Source: Istiophorus platypterus
Lineage: Eukaryota > Chordata > Actinopteri > Istiophoriformes > Istiophoridae
Reading direction: 5' to 3'
Assembly: GCA_016859345.1 (NCBI GenBank)
Contig: CM029120.1
Coordinates: 19,801,001 to 19,865,000 of the forward strand
Length of the DNA: 64,000 bases
Positions 12,311 to 26,229 of this stretch are shown here, piece by piece. The notes under the pieces were generated by a model. The model was given only the letters and a program-made list of their open reading frames with translations. It was not told where the DNA came from and searched no databases. Numbering within the stretch: position 1 is the stretch's first letter; each line of letters starts with the position of its first letter. A program made the translations under genes and the position numbers.

Positions 12311-15300
12311 GAGCAAAATTGTGGAGCACAAGTCTAAAGACAAATTTTTGTGCAAAACCTACCTTTGGTCCATTTTTCAGCAGCATGAATAGGATCTAGT
12401 TAATCTATCATGAAAACCCTCTATTCTGTTCTTACCCTGTTCTATTCCATTACCATTGGCAACAGTGAGGCAACTACAAACTCTTTTCCTAACATTTTCC
12501 TCTCTGATGGTTACATTTGGAAATTCAAATTTGGTTTCACAAAGTCTACAGACTGTTGTTATTTCCACCAACAGAAAGCTACAGTTGTGTTCTTTAAGTG
12601 GAGAGGCTCCTCAGAAAATTTCACACATAAGATAAGGTGTTGGGGTTTGTTAAGAGTGCTTGGCTGATAGATATTGTTCTCTTCCTGTAAAACTGAATTT
12701 TTTTCAGGCCGACCACATGCTAACCACACCCTCTCACTCACAACATCATGCCACACACACACAAACATATTCACTTAACACATTACTCAGTTACAAGGAA
12801 ATAGACCTCCTGCATGAACTGCAGTTTTCTAAAACAATACTACGCCACCATGAGTGGTTGAAGCATTTTGCAAATCAGTCTTTGTGGGTAACATACTAAA
12901 CATTGATATGCTCCAATGGCACTCACAGTATTCATCACTATCACTGTAGTATAAAGGATATTTCATCATGAAGCCATAGTTTTATTTTAGTTTTGACATA
13001 CAGGGAAATAAATGTGTGATTATCTGAACTGTCTTTAATTTGGCTTGGACACCTGAATGTGGACTGGGTTCTCCTACAAAGAGAACTAGAGATAATTTAA
13101 CTACTTCCTAATGTAGCCACATTTGACTCAGACATAATAAGCTCAAAAGCAACTTATTGTGTTCTTTTTCAAATGGTACTCAACGTATGTCTTTATTTTA
13201 TTGTGTGTTTTAAATTGCCACAATGGGTAAAAAGAGAAAATGCAAGTCTTTATGAAGTCTGGTGGCCTTGTCAAGGTGTCTCTCTTCCTCCATCTCCTCT
13301 GTCTCCTGTGTGAATGCATTTTTACAGGAAAAGGACAGATGGAATGACCATATTGATCGTTTTGTTTTGATTACTATTTGCTTTTTTTGTTTTTATAAAA
13401 AATTAGCAAACCAAACTTGCACGCTTTGGTTCACTTGTTGGTATGTGCTTCAAGTCAGATCATGACATTATTTTTGAGTGTCATAATATAGAGAATAAAA
13501 TGACTAACACTTATTTTTGTTGCTGACGCTCCACATCTGTCGAATCAGGTCATTATCAGGCTGCTGCGTGGCAGTCAGGATAGGGCCATGAGAAGACACA
13601 TTATGTAACTGAACTTTGAAAATGTTAAAGTAAGCAAACAACTAGCAGAGTAAAGCTGAATTTAGCTAGAATGAATTTAATTACATACTGGCTATGTCTA
13701 AAGCCACTGATCTTTTGTTTGACACTTGCTCTACAACCAGATTTTATTTCATCCAAGGCGCATTTCACAGCCTGTTTATACACAGATGGCAAATTGTCTG
13801 ATGTACAGGGCTCCTTGATCATGTATTGATCAGATGTATGGTATTTAGATTAGTGAAACATCAAAATAATGGGAGGGTAAATGATCTCATGTAGAAAAAT
13901 GTAATAAAAAGCATTCCTGAGCTAAATCGTAAACACAGAACCTCTTTGAAATAACAGGGACAATGCTGAACCCTAACAGACAACAGCTAGTTGAATGACA
14001 CAAGCAGGCACAGATCCAAACTAGGGTGTGACGTCAGTGAATGAGTTCAAATTCAGCAGAAGGGCAACATAGTCATATTATCAGATTTATTTCTCCATAA
14101 AATTAAATGGGATGTCATGTGAAGATGTTGCTCCAACAAATATGCAGTGTTATCTCCAAACAAGATCTGCTATCCTTTCTCTACATGTTTCATATGGCTT
14201 CATGTGGGGAATATACTACTTATATTTTTTTTTTTGGCATGATTTATTGGCTTTATCCTAACATAAAAAGTCTGCGGTTTTATTGTATATTCCCAAACAA
14301 AATACTGATCAAAAATTTAGAATTAAAAATCTGTGGGAATGAGGTATACTTGTTGCGTACCAGTCTAGTTGTTAGCACTGTATTTTGGATGGTTATCCTT
14401 GCTTAGCCAGCTGCCTGACAAGCTTTTCCACTTCATGCTCCATCCTTCACTACTCCAGACAGGCAGCCCCATGAAGGAGCTGCCACTGAACCAGTCTCTA
14501 CTTGAGATTGAGCATCTTCCTCTCTACAGTCCTCACAGCCTCTCTCATTTTCTCCCTGGTGCCCTTCCGAGTCTTCATTCCCACCCCTCCAACCTCTGCT
14601 GCTTTTTCCTCTTGACCTTCCTCAGCCTCAGCTCCTCACTCTGTGTCAGTCATCTGTATTCACCACAGCCTCACTGACATACATACTATGTACATCTTTA
14701 AAGAGGAAATAAAGTATTTTTCTTCCTACAAATAAAACGTTGAATTTGTAAGAAATAAAACACACTCAGTTTAATACAAACAAGGGTTTTGCCGCTACGC
14801 CTTTGGTTGGTCTGGTGTGACCAACAGCTTACTGTAAAGTGGCTGATGTTAGCTAATGTTTGCAAACATTGTAAACATGTAACTGATTTTACTGAGTCAC
14901 TTTGCTGACTTTACAGCTCTTGAGTTACACTGTGTTATAACACTTACCATTATCTCAGTGAAAGTTCCCCTTGTTGCCACTGTTCATACTGTTCATCAAA
15001 AGTTTCATAGTTGTGCTTTGATGCAAGACTCTTAAAATCTTAAGCGTCATACTCCTGAAATTTGAACAGCTACAAACTCTAGTCAGTTTTTCTTGAGAAC
15101 AATACTGTAATTTCTAACAATCAAACAGCAGTTCTTAGTTATATTGATGTTATTCGTCCCAGTCTCTTGAATTGCATGTTATTTGACTCTTAAACACATG
15201 GACAGAGATTAACATATGTTTAATGATGACTCAGAGGTTGAAATACATACAGCCCTGCTATCTTGCTGACAAGTATTCCCATTATTTTGTCCACCCCACT

Positions 15301-18300
15301 TATATCAGTGAGGGTAGGCCAAATAATTCAAACATGTTTCTTTATAACACAATACAGTTCAACTGCACTACAAACTACATTGTTTGGAATGATCATATAG
15401 AAGAATGAACACCTCTATAAATTGTTTCAACAGCAGCTGAACATTATATTCTTCTTGAGAGTTTACTGCAGGAAGGTTTTGTTAGACTGTTTTAGGTTTA
15501 GCAAGGTTTTCCTGATAAACTGACAACTGAGTTTACATTCCTGCATTTTGCATAACGAAGGCCTATATTGCTGTGTGCAGATATAGATTCACTGTTTTGT
15601 TGTTCCATATATACATATATGCAATTATATATTTAAAATTTTAATATGGCCCTGTTTTTTAGTGTTACTTTTGTTTTCAGTTTTCGACGTAATGCATTTA
15701 TGCTTTTATTATTCAGCTTTTATTAACTATTTCTAGCCTGTATAAGTACATGTCTTCTCTTTTTTTGTTTCCTCACTTGAGCAGCTGAGTTAGTGAGTAA
15801 GCAGCAGTCAGTCATGGAGCTCTACCACCACCTAGTGCTTTGGAGTGTACCTTTGATCTGAAAACAGTGAGTGTGAAAATTAGCCACAAATACATGTATG
15901 AATTGAATATTTTTAAAAAAAAAAAAAGTGAATGAGCATACAAAATGAAAAATTCTCTTGTTTCTGACTCACTTCATTGCATTTTTTGTTGACAGGATGC
16001 TGACTTGGTGGCATTAAACTCTAAAAACAGTGCCAGTGATAGTGTAGTGCAGGGGAATGCAGATATCTGCATGGTTAAAGCTCAGCAGCTAATGAGTATT
16101 CAGGGGAAGACACCAACACATCTGCAAGTAATCAGAGCACCAAGATAGAGTCTGTGAGGATGTCATTGATAAGCGTGCTGCGACAAGAAGGCAGACTGGT
16201 AAAAGGCAGGTGTTAATGGAAACCACAACTGAAATGCCTAAGCAAATTGTGAGTATAATAAATTGTTTTCTTTGTGTTGTTGTCTCACTCAATTTCCACC
16301 TCTTACACTTGGCTGCAATCAACATTTCTTTGTTCATGTTTTTACAGACACAAACCCATCATCAGGGGAAGCACTTATCTGTAACACAGAGAACTGTGTG
16401 AAGCATCATTAAGGCATCAACATGAAAGCTGTAGCAGCTGCCATCAGATTCTGCAGGTGGAAATAAAACAGATTATCTCGCAACTGGGTAGCAGAGATTA
16501 ATAGTTTTGGCACGTCGATCCTGAACATTGGTATTCAACAACATTCAGTTTTATTTGGTATAAAGCACTTTTGTAATTTCTGAAGAGGGAAAGTGTGTTT
16601 TGCCCTCTGCTTGTGGTACAGGATTGGCCAGTAAGTATGTTGCTCAAGCACACTTCAGCAAGCCAGGCTTTCTGCTAAAAAGGTGATTTCACTTACCACT
16701 ACAGAACGCGGTAGCCTGATGGGATGGAAACTAGAAAACACGTATGGGTCTATGCCTGGATATTGAGTAGAAATCATAGCTCACAACCTAGTTTAACTAG
16801 TTATTTGGCCAGATAGGTAACATGAGCAGTCCTGTTAAACTAAATAAAAGAGGGCTGGTCGGTTGTCTGCGTACTTTGTTTATTCACTGCAGCAGAATTC
16901 TGAATTACTTTGACATTGTCATTGCTCTAGCTATGAGACTCTAAGTGGCTAAGTTAACTGATTATGAAATAATTTGTGACATGAAATAAAAGTGTCAGTG
17001 GTAAACTTTGTTTATCAAATAAAAATAGACTTTTCAAAAGAGGCATCTTTAAACATTTTTTTCTTTCATATGCCTTTTTTTCTAATATTTTTATAATTGA
17101 AAATTTTTAGGCTCCTTAAACAAATCACCCAAAAGCAAAGTATATGAATGGATGAGACGTGCAATCATAGATTAATATCAAATGACTCATTATTCAACAT
17201 AACCCCCAACAGATCAGTTGCAGACAAGTTAGATAACGCTGTTATATGAGCAAAAATTAGCATTTAAAAATGCAGGTACTGAAGTGTGATATAAGTTTTA
17301 ATTGTGTTTTCTCCCTAAGCAGCAGATGGCAGCATGTCCACAAAATATGTTGGATTCTATAGATGGACATAAGGGTTGCATGTTTTTCTGCACTGGACAC
17401 TGGAAATTCTCACTTTGAACACTGGAATCTTGTCTCACTGATTATAAGGACTACTGTCATTTGAAGGCCTCAAGACAGGCCTGCAACTCAGTAGGATCCA
17501 AGACTGCAGGTCAATTGCTTTAAAAAAAAAAAAAAAGCTTGACTTTCTTTTATCAAGAGAACTCAAAGCAGATGCCAGTTTACCTATAATTAATTCAAGT
17601 TATCAAGTCAAGTGGGATTTGTAGTCCTGTGATGTCTAAAACCAGTAAAAATAAAACAAGGATATGCATTATTCTTCTGCGCAGAAATTCACTTAAACTC
17701 CCTTACTTTTACTCTACAACTTCTAATGCATTTATCTGATGCATTTATCCTATCCCCATAGATCATGCATTTCATACCTCTGAGCCTGTCTTATGTCTAC
17801 TATCCCTTTTAGTTGAAAAGGGACTTTTTGAAGGGTTGATAACATTGATAAGCACCTGAAATTCATAGGTGTAAAGAGGGTCCCAGTGAAACAATTGCTA
17901 ATGAGATAATTCAGCTTGATGTTAACTCTCTGGAACCATATAGTTTAGATCAAAGTTTTATTTAATCTATATTCAAGTATAATAGTATAAAATTATAATT
18001 CTTAAATTATGGAATTTAGATACATATATATATTTCTACATTGTAGGTTTAAATGCACATAATGTTAGCATTATCCGTGTAGTCCCACACACCTGGTTTC
18101 AGTCTTCTACTGTGTATCATACCTCTGATTTGCTCTCTTATTGATGTGAGAGCCTGTTGGAACACACACAAAACACATTATTGTCTATCTGTTTTTTTTT
18201 ATATGGGCTTAGACCTCAACTATGATTCTGAACTAGGCTTCTTTCATTATAGAATATCTACTGTATAAAGGTAGTTAGGTTTCTCAAAGTTTTCATTGTC

Positions 18301-18804
18301 ACCTTAAAAGGAATAAATATCATGTGCTGGAAATTATCCAAATCGCTAACGTAAACAAATCCATCAAAGTAAAAGGTTAACTCCGGCACATTCACAGGAG
18401 CAGGACTTCTGCATTAGACATTTTGATACATTTATTATTCAATTACTGCAGTCAATCACCAGAGGTGAGGTTCTGTTTAAAAGGGGTTTTTGTTGTTTTC
18501 TTCCGGAAGCCCTTTAGGAGGTTTACTATGTAGACTTCAATGGAAAATCTCCTTCTCTTTTTCTTTTCATGCAACATTTCCTTCAAACACTTCCCTGTCA
18601 GGAAGACTTTGATTGTGACTGAAGATGACAGAGGCACTGTAGTGATCAGCAGTTTTAATGTGGATTCATTTGAGGTGCTGTGCTGAGTCACTGTGGTGAC
18701 TTGTGGACCGTACTGCTCTTAGAACCCACAGGGATTACTAGCACATCTGAAAGTTTGAAAACCAAAAATCCCAAACAGTGGAGACAGACAGGTAACCTGC
18801 ATGG

Positions 18805-18839
18805 CCGGAGACACTGAACAGTAACTGTGGTGTCTCCGG
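18805..18839. repeat. Perfect 10-bp inverted repeat (hairpin)
   Basis: CCGGAGACAC at 18805-18814 is followed by its exact complement at 18830-18839. An inner ACAG/CTGT pair closes a three-base TAA loop. It lies about 950 bp upstream of the fbxo33 start codon. Function unknown. Confidence 0.7.
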
Positions 18840-19259
18840 TTTGATCCATACATAGAGCACGTTGTGTACTGATTAATAATATATGAGGACTACATATAAT
18901 GTTGACTAAAGAAATCTAACATTAATGTGAAAATGTGATGTTCATATCTTTAAAGGTTACCTGCACATAATTCACATGACTGACGGTGATGGCCGCTGCT
19001 TGGCTCCACTGGAGCAACTGAGCTCGGTGTGTCGTTTAATGCTCTCTGCAGAAATATTTTGGTTATGTTGCATTTAATCATAAGAGGAGGGCTGCTGTTG
19101 CAGAAAATGATCAAATAAATTCACACAAACACCAAATGAGAGAAGCTCAAGTAATTTCTTTATTTCATATTTAAATTGAAGGTTAAGGAAAAACAAACAA
19201 AAAACCAAACGTGCTTTCATGGTGTTGCACAGTTACTGAGGCGGTGACTTGTAGTAAAC

Positions 19260-19786
19260 CAGCCGTGCCTTACTACTGTTATGAGGCATATCGCCGGGGG
19301 TGTGTCCGGGTGGGAACTCCGGCTCCAAAATAAAAATCACGTGTTGGCTCCGGTTTTTTTCCGAGTAGGGGGAGAGGCACCGCCCTCCAGCGGACGCCGA
19401 CGGTATGGCAAAAATAACAGCACCCCGGGACTAAACCATTCACTTGACAACGCAGAGACGCTATCGCAGATTATCGCAAATCCGGCCGAGGTATCGCTGA
19501 ATCCTCACCGGGGTCGGATGAATAAATTCTGAATTTTACCAAACACGAACACGTATGCGTGTCCCGCGACGCGCCTCTTTGGATACCTGCGCCGATTGTG
19601 TGGTTCCCCCCGAAGCAGAGTGGTACCGTCCCATAGTACTGAAGGCAAGGCTGGAAACGGCTTGTTTTCGCCGAGGCTGAGGAGCGTTGACTTCGTTGCT
19701 GCGGCGGCGGCGGCGGTTCCTAAAAACGGTTGCAACGTTTCCTCGGTACCTGGTCGTTCTTCGGACGGAAGCTTTCCCAGCTCGCC
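19260..19786 (+). promoter_or_regulatory. CpG-rich promoter and 5' leader of fbxo33
   Basis: The sequence changes abruptly from AT-rich desert to GC- and CpG-rich DNA that continues through exon 1 into the first intron to about 20340. It includes a short GCG-repeat stretch near 19701-19715. No clear TATA box is seen, as expected of a CpG-type housekeeping promoter. An 83-codon open frame beginning at 19281 resembles nothing known and is best taken as promoter or leader sequence. The transcription start cannot be fixed. Confidence 0.6.
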
Positions 19787-22700
19787 ATGGCTCTGTGCGG
19801 GGGTGTCGGAGCCATGGCTTTGCCCAGCGAACTTATCGTCCATATATTCTCCTTTCTGTCCGACCGAGACAAGCTGCGGGCCTCGGCCGTGTGTTCGCGG
19901 TGGAGGGAGTGTCTCTTCTACCCGGCGCTGTGGACCGAGCTCAAACTGCGGATCGGCGGCGGCTCCGGCTCCGGCTCCGGCTCCGAGGACACCTCGAAGC
20001 TGGAGTTCCTCATGCGGAAGTTCGGTTCTTTCGTGCGGGAGCTGCAGCTGGAGCTGGCGCCGGTGGAGGGCTACCTTAGCCCGCTGAACAACGAGCCGTC
20101 GGCCAACCGGACGGACCAGCCTCCCGGTCCGGATACCGACCCGCAGCTCTCCGAGCGATGGAGGGACGCCATGGCCACCTACTTGGACCAGGTGTTGTGC
20201 GTGGTCACCAGCATCCGCAACAACAGGTAAGGTCACGTCGGCCCCGGGACGTCTCTCTGGCCGGTCGTCTTACTCGGGGGAAGGACTTGGGGTGACACGG
20301 TCTCCTGCCTGTGCGGTTCTACGGCGTTTGGTTAGCAGCGGTAAGCTAGCAGCTAGCTTGCTTAGTTGGCTATAAACAAACCCTGACATTAGGAGTTACG
20401 TAATCAGGTCAAGTCTTTGCGGTCGAGCTAGCAGCTGATGTTATTTTCTTTTATCTGAAGACACTGTTAGGATAATATTATCTCACCGCCTAGTTTTGTG
20501 TTTTAAGGCGTCAAATAACGATATATATATATATATATATACACACACAGATATATATATGTGTATATATAAATATATATATATATATATATGTATCTGT
20601 GTGTGTGTATGGATATATCTATCTATATATATCTATATGTATATGGCCAGCGCTAAGTCAAATGTTCGTCTGCGTTTCTTTTGTTGCAACCTCTATTTTC
20701 CATGTTACATTGGTCTCTCCATACCAACAGACACAATGCAGAACTGGTGGTGGCTAGAGAAGGCTTTGTTGGCCGTGACTTGCTGATATCAGCACTGACA
20801 CAGTGTATGTGTGTACATATTTAACTCTGGTCTGTCGTTGTAATTTATAGGATATATAATCACCTATGAGCTGCAGAGGTAAAATCCTGGCCCCTTGGAT
20901 AATTTCTGCTATGGAAGTTGTTTTTCTGTAAAACTTTCCTCTGAATTTTAAGATTCCTGATTTTAGTCTGGAATCTCTATGTTAACTTCTCCCACGTTCT
21001 CTATTGTTCTCTACAGTGCTTTGTAGCATTGAAAATAGCAGCCATCCATAGCTGTGCAGTTCATGTCTTAGTTCCGCTGAGGGTGCTGAAACCTTTTCTG
21101 TTGTCTGAATCCTTATTGAGCAGTTTCCATTCAAAAAACTAACCTAACCTGTGCCCCAGTTCTGTGGTGCTCACTAATTCTAACATGGTTTTACAATGTC
21201 AATGTAACAAATGTAGGTACACCCAGTCTTCAGTATGCATACTGAAGTTTCTGATTTTGATCATGTTTTTTTAGTGGACAATAGTCTTCCACCAAAAATA
21301 AACTATCAAGCTGTGGAAGCGTATTTTTGTTTGTTTGTTTGTTTTTTCACGAAACTACTACCAACCAGAATCTATAAATTTAGTTGTTGCATGAAAATGT
21401 ATCATTTCCCAACAAAACAATCAAGTATGTTGATTTCTTCTACACTTGAGATTCTGTGAAGATAAATATTCAGTACATCTTGTGGAGAAGTATGGAACAG
21501 GGCCTTAGATCTAGTCTTTATTGAAATTCAAATAAGTATTGCTGTGGGCCATTTTCAGTTTGTTAGTTTCACTCTGCAATAAGCAAACAGTCAAATTAAA
21601 ATTTTGACTGGGCAAGTGAGTAGTTTTAGTAGCATGTTCTAATAAAATATGGCATAGTCAGCTAAGACATTGGTCCAACTCCACTGGTACAGGTACTTAG
21701 CTCACTGTTTCTTTATTAGCAGTTTCACAGCATAGGTAGCTGCACATGAGGTTGCTGTTGGTTTCACTGCAGGGAAACTTTGTGAAACTTAACTCTGAGC
21801 TGATTTACAGGATGTGGGCTGCATCTATCATAATATACACAATACCTAGGCAGTAGATCTATGTAATGCATGTTATGTATAGAACGGGTTTGATTGATAA
21901 TCCTTCCCTCCAATTCACATAGGTGTTCTTCCACTATCATTGTCAAAACAGATGACGACTACTCATTTGGTGCACTTTTGATGTATACTTACCTTGACTT
22001 CTTTTCAAAGCTCCAATATTTGGCATACAGACTTCTGCTTGATTGTTGCCAGTCTATTTTGGGTATGGGGATATAAAGTGCAGGGCAGCCATAGTTTCTG
22101 TGCAGACAACTCAGCAATATACAGATCCAGGGCTAGATCATATTGAAAAAAACGGCTACTGTTTGCATTATTGTGTTATTTAGATTGGAAATGATACTCA
22201 TAACCCAGAGTCTAGCTGCTGTTGCTTCTGTTGAATATTACCAGGCATTAACTATGTGCAAAGTGTGATTAAAACCAGTTACACAGCTTGCATCAATAAT
22301 GACTTAGACAAATGTTGACAGAAACAACATAGGATAACTAAAGCCTTCTCTTCAAATAATTGTCGTGTTGTAGGGGATGGTATATGAGATATGTTACATG
22401 TTTGGTTCACTATCAAAACAGTCAGTCAAGGATACAAACAATAATTTAATGAACTGTTAATGACTCCATATGGCACTGATGTTTTTTTCTTTTTTCAGTC
22501 ACCAAGATGACTTCTTATAGATCATCCTGGCATTGAAGGCCTTTTGTCTCTTTCTTTGTTTCTAACATTGCCTCTCTCACATTTTCTAGAAATCTGCAGA
22601 AGCTGAGTCTGTATGGAGACACCTGTATTCTCCAGCAGGAGGGACTATTAGACAGTTCTAATCTGCACCAAATTCATCAGGGGGACAAAAAGATCAATGA

Positions 22701-25700
22701 GTAAGCACACCCAACATAAAAACCCATATCTGTAACCGATTGATTACAGTGTATGATTTGACAAAATACTGGTTAATGCTATTGTTTATGTGGGGTTATT
22801 ACTTACAAAATAGCAGATGTTTGAACCTTTATTGGATTGGAAATGGTGTGTTGACAAGTTTCTCCGAGTGGTAATTAATTTACAAAATGGGTAGATGTTC
22901 ATAAGACACTTTCACAGGATTCAGTTAGAGGGCACCCAGCATCTCCAGCATCAAAACTCACTTACTGTGTGTGTGACCAGCTCTCTATCATCAGACCGCT
23001 GCTGTAATGTAGCCCAGACTGCTAAAGTGCAAACCCCGTGGATCAAAGCCTCTGAAAATGGAGGGATTGTTTAGGGACCAGGGGCTGCAAGTGGTGATGT
23101 CATGCTTTTTAAATAATCCAGGAAACAATATTCTACTAATGTGCTAACTGGTTGATATTGGCCCTGATAGAACATTTTTCAGAATCTGTGGTCAAATCTT
23201 TAGTTATGGTCATTTCATGCTCTAAGTCTGAGAAAATAACCCTGTTAATGTCATCAGGCTTATCTCGGCATGGACCTGCAGATATTAAGCTTTTTTTTTT
23301 TTTTAGTGTAATGTTACTTCTGTGATGATGCTCTTCAACATTAAATCATATACGGTACATAAGTATGTGTTAGGAAACAATTTCAGGACACTTTTCGACA
23401 TACACAGATTGTTGATGGTCCACAGATGATTGCCTCTGCTTTCAGGGATAGCAATGAGTGTGGGTTTGTTTTTCAACTCATTGGTAGTGCGGTGGGTGGC
23501 ATCACATGAAAATGTGATGTGAATATATACCCTCTATGTTGTGCTCTGTAGGTTCAGGTCTGGAGGTTTTTTTAGTGGTCTAAATGAAGTCAAACTGTTT
23601 TTATAAACCTAATGCATCGAAATGATAATATATCAAATGTGGTGAAATATAATTGGGCACACTACTGCTTTACTACTAAGTATAACCTGTGTGTAGGGAC
23701 AGACCACTTGTATTTTCATAAAAAAAACATAAAGATATTACATTTTCTCAGTGTCACAGTGTTTTCTTCTAACCTATATCCTCCCCTTGATCCTGTTTTT
23801 CTTTCTTCATTTTCATTTGAATTGCTATGAACAGATCTCAGTGCATGTGTTAAATGAACCTTGTAGGAAGCTGTAGTCATGCTAATAAAGTGAATTTAAA
23901 CATATTTTCCTCTTGCCTCTGTTCATTACCCTTCTCCTCTGCTCTCTGCAGAATCCAGCAGTTGTTCATGGAGTTGCTGTCTAACAGCAGGCAGCTGAGG
24001 TGGTTGTCCTGTAGCTTCATGCTGGGTCTGGTGACTCCTTGTTCCTTAGCCTGCCTGTCAAATCCTTCAGCTGAGACCCTGCAGCACCTCAGTTTACTGG
24101 ACCACCAGCTAGGTATGTATTTGTCTAGTATAGCACAAGCTTGGTTCATATTGCATGACTGAGTGGTTCAAAAATGGTAGCAAGAGTAGTGCTTTACAGT
24201 CTTTTTACACAAGATGTCAACTTTCTTGAATTATCTGCAGGCCCCCTCATCTCACCATCGGAGTTAGATCGGCTCTCTAATCTTAATTCTCTGGCGCTGG
24301 ATTTCTCTGACATGACATCTGAGCTTTGTGGTCTGCTGGCATCTCCACGCCGAACTCCACTGCATCGCCTCTCCCTGCTGCTCAATGGCGCTGCCTTGGA
24401 GTTCAAACCATTAGAAGGGACGGCTACAGAGGACGATTGGAAGGCACTGGTGATGCACCAACTATCTGTGATTCTCTGTGTTGCAGGGGTTCTGTTCAAT
24501 GATGATGCAAATGTTTCTTGAAATGCACTAATAAACCTTAAATATATAAGTCAAGCTTACCTGATCCTCCCCAGGTTCGTGTGAGTGCCAACCTGCGAGT
24601 GTACATCATGGCCCTGGAGGTCGACAGCTCAGAGCTCCTCAGGGTCCTAAAACCGAGCCTTCCCCTGGAGCGCCTCCACCTCGACAGTTACAGCACGCTG
24701 GTGACGGATGCAACATTGGAGCTCATCTCTCAGCAGTACAACAAAACACTGACTCACTTCTTGCTCTTGAGGGATGACCCCGACTTCCCTGACCTCAGTG
24801 TCAATCGCAACGAAGACCCATTGGTCCTCTTAGCGTGGAGATGTACTCAGCTGGCTGTACTGGTGATACATGGTGAGTCCAGCTTGTGGTTCACTTGAAG
24901 GTTCACTCTGGTTTGTGCTCGGCCGCTTATGATGAAATACAATAAAGGTTGTAGTGATTACATATAGTGTATGGAAAAGGTTCAGTCTTGGTTGGAACTG
25001 TCTGAGGAAATTAGAATTTTTTCAACCCTGATTCTCATTAATTGTACATAAGGTAAATCGAGGTAATGAGACCTATGGTAGTTCTTTTCCAAAAGCAGAT
25101 ACATCCATGTATCTTTTCCTTAACAATTAGATTACATTGATGGGCTTGTCGACCACTTTGCGAGCGTACAAAAAGCCGAAACACTGAAATAGGATCAGAT
25201 TATGAAGTTGTTAGAAAAAATGTTTTACACATCCAGCAGATACAGGGCAGTATAAGCATTCTTATGGAGTCATGTCTCTGGCTACCTGATGAATTTATGC
25301 CCTATATTCACTCTCCTTTTAGCTCCTTTTTTGGTTGCCACCCACTCCTGAGACAAATATCTAGTTCACTTGCTGTAAATGCTCCACTATGTTCACCAGC
25401 CAGTCACCCCTTTATTTTTCTGTTTGGTGCTGAGCAGGTGGTGAACAGGGGTTGTAAGGTTTTTCACTGAAAAGAGCTGCCTGCTGTGTTTGGTTCATGT
25501 CCCATTGATTTAAAGCTTGCTTAGTGACTGTTGAAATACAGTTTCCTTTGTGGGAGCAAAATCACAAACATAAAGAGATTTGCTTAGTTACAATGGCTTG
25601 TTTTCAGATACTGCACAATACTTGGTCCAAACATTGAATTTAATTATTCTATTTTGTCAGTGCCTGCCTTTAGCAGCTGCCACTTTATTCCTCAGGCATT

Positions 25701-26229
25701 GTTTGTCTGGAATTGGGTCAAAGTTCCATCTGGGCTGATTACATTTAATAAAAGGAATTGAATAAAATATGAAGAAGAATGCTATGTTCTAATTAAAGTA
25801 AATTCAAAAGCAAATATGATTGATAATTTAGTCATTATATCATGATTTATTAAGCCATGGTTTGTAACCAATGGCATGTAGTGTATAAAGGTGTGTAGCA
25901 CGTTACTAGTTCTTAATATTGGTAAGATTTGTCCAACCTCGCTCAACTAATCTTTCCCTATAGGTTACACCGTGTGGTCCCACAACTTGGTAGCCATCTC
26001 TCGGCTGCGAGGCTCCAGTCTTCGCATCCTCACCGTGTCTGAAGAGAGCATCGACTTTGACCCAGACCAGTCAGTCTGCATGGAAGGCGACCCGGTCCAT
26101 AACCTGGTCAAGGAGGTCTCGCTGGGCCTCGGCCGTGTCTGGCACCCTTGCCTGGATTCTAGCCTGGTCTTGTCCGAACCCACCCAACACTTCCACCGCG
26201 AGCTGCAGGCCTTCAGTGTGGGCATGTAG
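19787..26229 (+). CDS. fbxo33: F-box only protein 33, six coding exons
   Basis: Substrate-recruiting F-box subunit of an SCF (Skp1-Cul1-F-box) ubiquitin ligase; human FBXO33 has been linked to YBX1 turnover. Coding exons: 19787-20226, 22590-22700, 23952-24112, 24241-24449, 24575-24872 and 25964-26229. All have GT/AG borders with matching phases and together encode 494 residues. The F-box lies at about residues 10-56 (LPSELIVHIFSFL followed by CSRWRECLFYPALW). The rest follows the vertebrate protein closely, for example SNSRQLRWLSC, RVYIMA, RNEDPLVLLAWRCT and EESIDFD near the C-terminus. The start is the ATG at 19787 in a strong CGCCATGG context. The human protein has about 57 extra N-terminal residues, for which no in-frame ATG exists here. 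Exon 1 encodes a Gly-Ser linker from a GGCTCC hexamer repeat. Introns 3 and 4 are only 128 and 125 bp, and the intron 4 donor (GTGATG) is weak. Confidence 0.95.
19959..19984 (+). repeat. In-frame GGCTCC hexanucleotide repeat in fbxo33 exon 1
   Basis: About four tandem GGCTCC units encode an alternating Gly-Ser linker between the F-box and the downstream region (SKLEFLMRK). It is coding, but is a likely site of length variation. Confidence 0.8.
20520..20640. repeat. AT-rich palindromic microsatellite in fbxo33 intron 1
   Basis: TA runs are interrupted by an ACACACAGATA-type block and later by its approximate complement, TATCTGTGTGTGT. The whole can therefore fold back on itself. The 96-codon open frame across it is an artefact. 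Confidence 0.85.

Larger units (their letters stand above)
11383..19250. other. Non-coding upstream of fbxo33
   Basis: No gene is recognised. The interval holds one degenerate interspersed repeat (about 12090-12310), short A and T tracts, and a strong 10-bp-stem hairpin at 18805-18839. Open frames are all under about 105 codons and have no recognisable protein content. Confidence 0.55.

Noticed and set aside
19730..19786. Upstream extension of the fbxo33 frame
   Set aside because: The codon at 19730 is TTG, not ATG, and the first in-frame ATG is 19787 in a strong context. The human N-terminal extension has no counterpart visible here.
19505..20236. 243-codon minus-strand open frame over fbxo33 exon 1
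   Set aside because: It is antisense to GC-rich coding sequence whose plus-strand frame is clearly fbxo33. Its Arg/His/Gln/Leu-rich product resembles nothing, and GC-rich DNA is poor in stops.
24174..24521. Continuous frame through fbxo33 exon 4 into intron 4
   Set aside because: The homologous protein continues from KAL at 24449 to the exon at 24575; the extension after 24449 is intron read-through.
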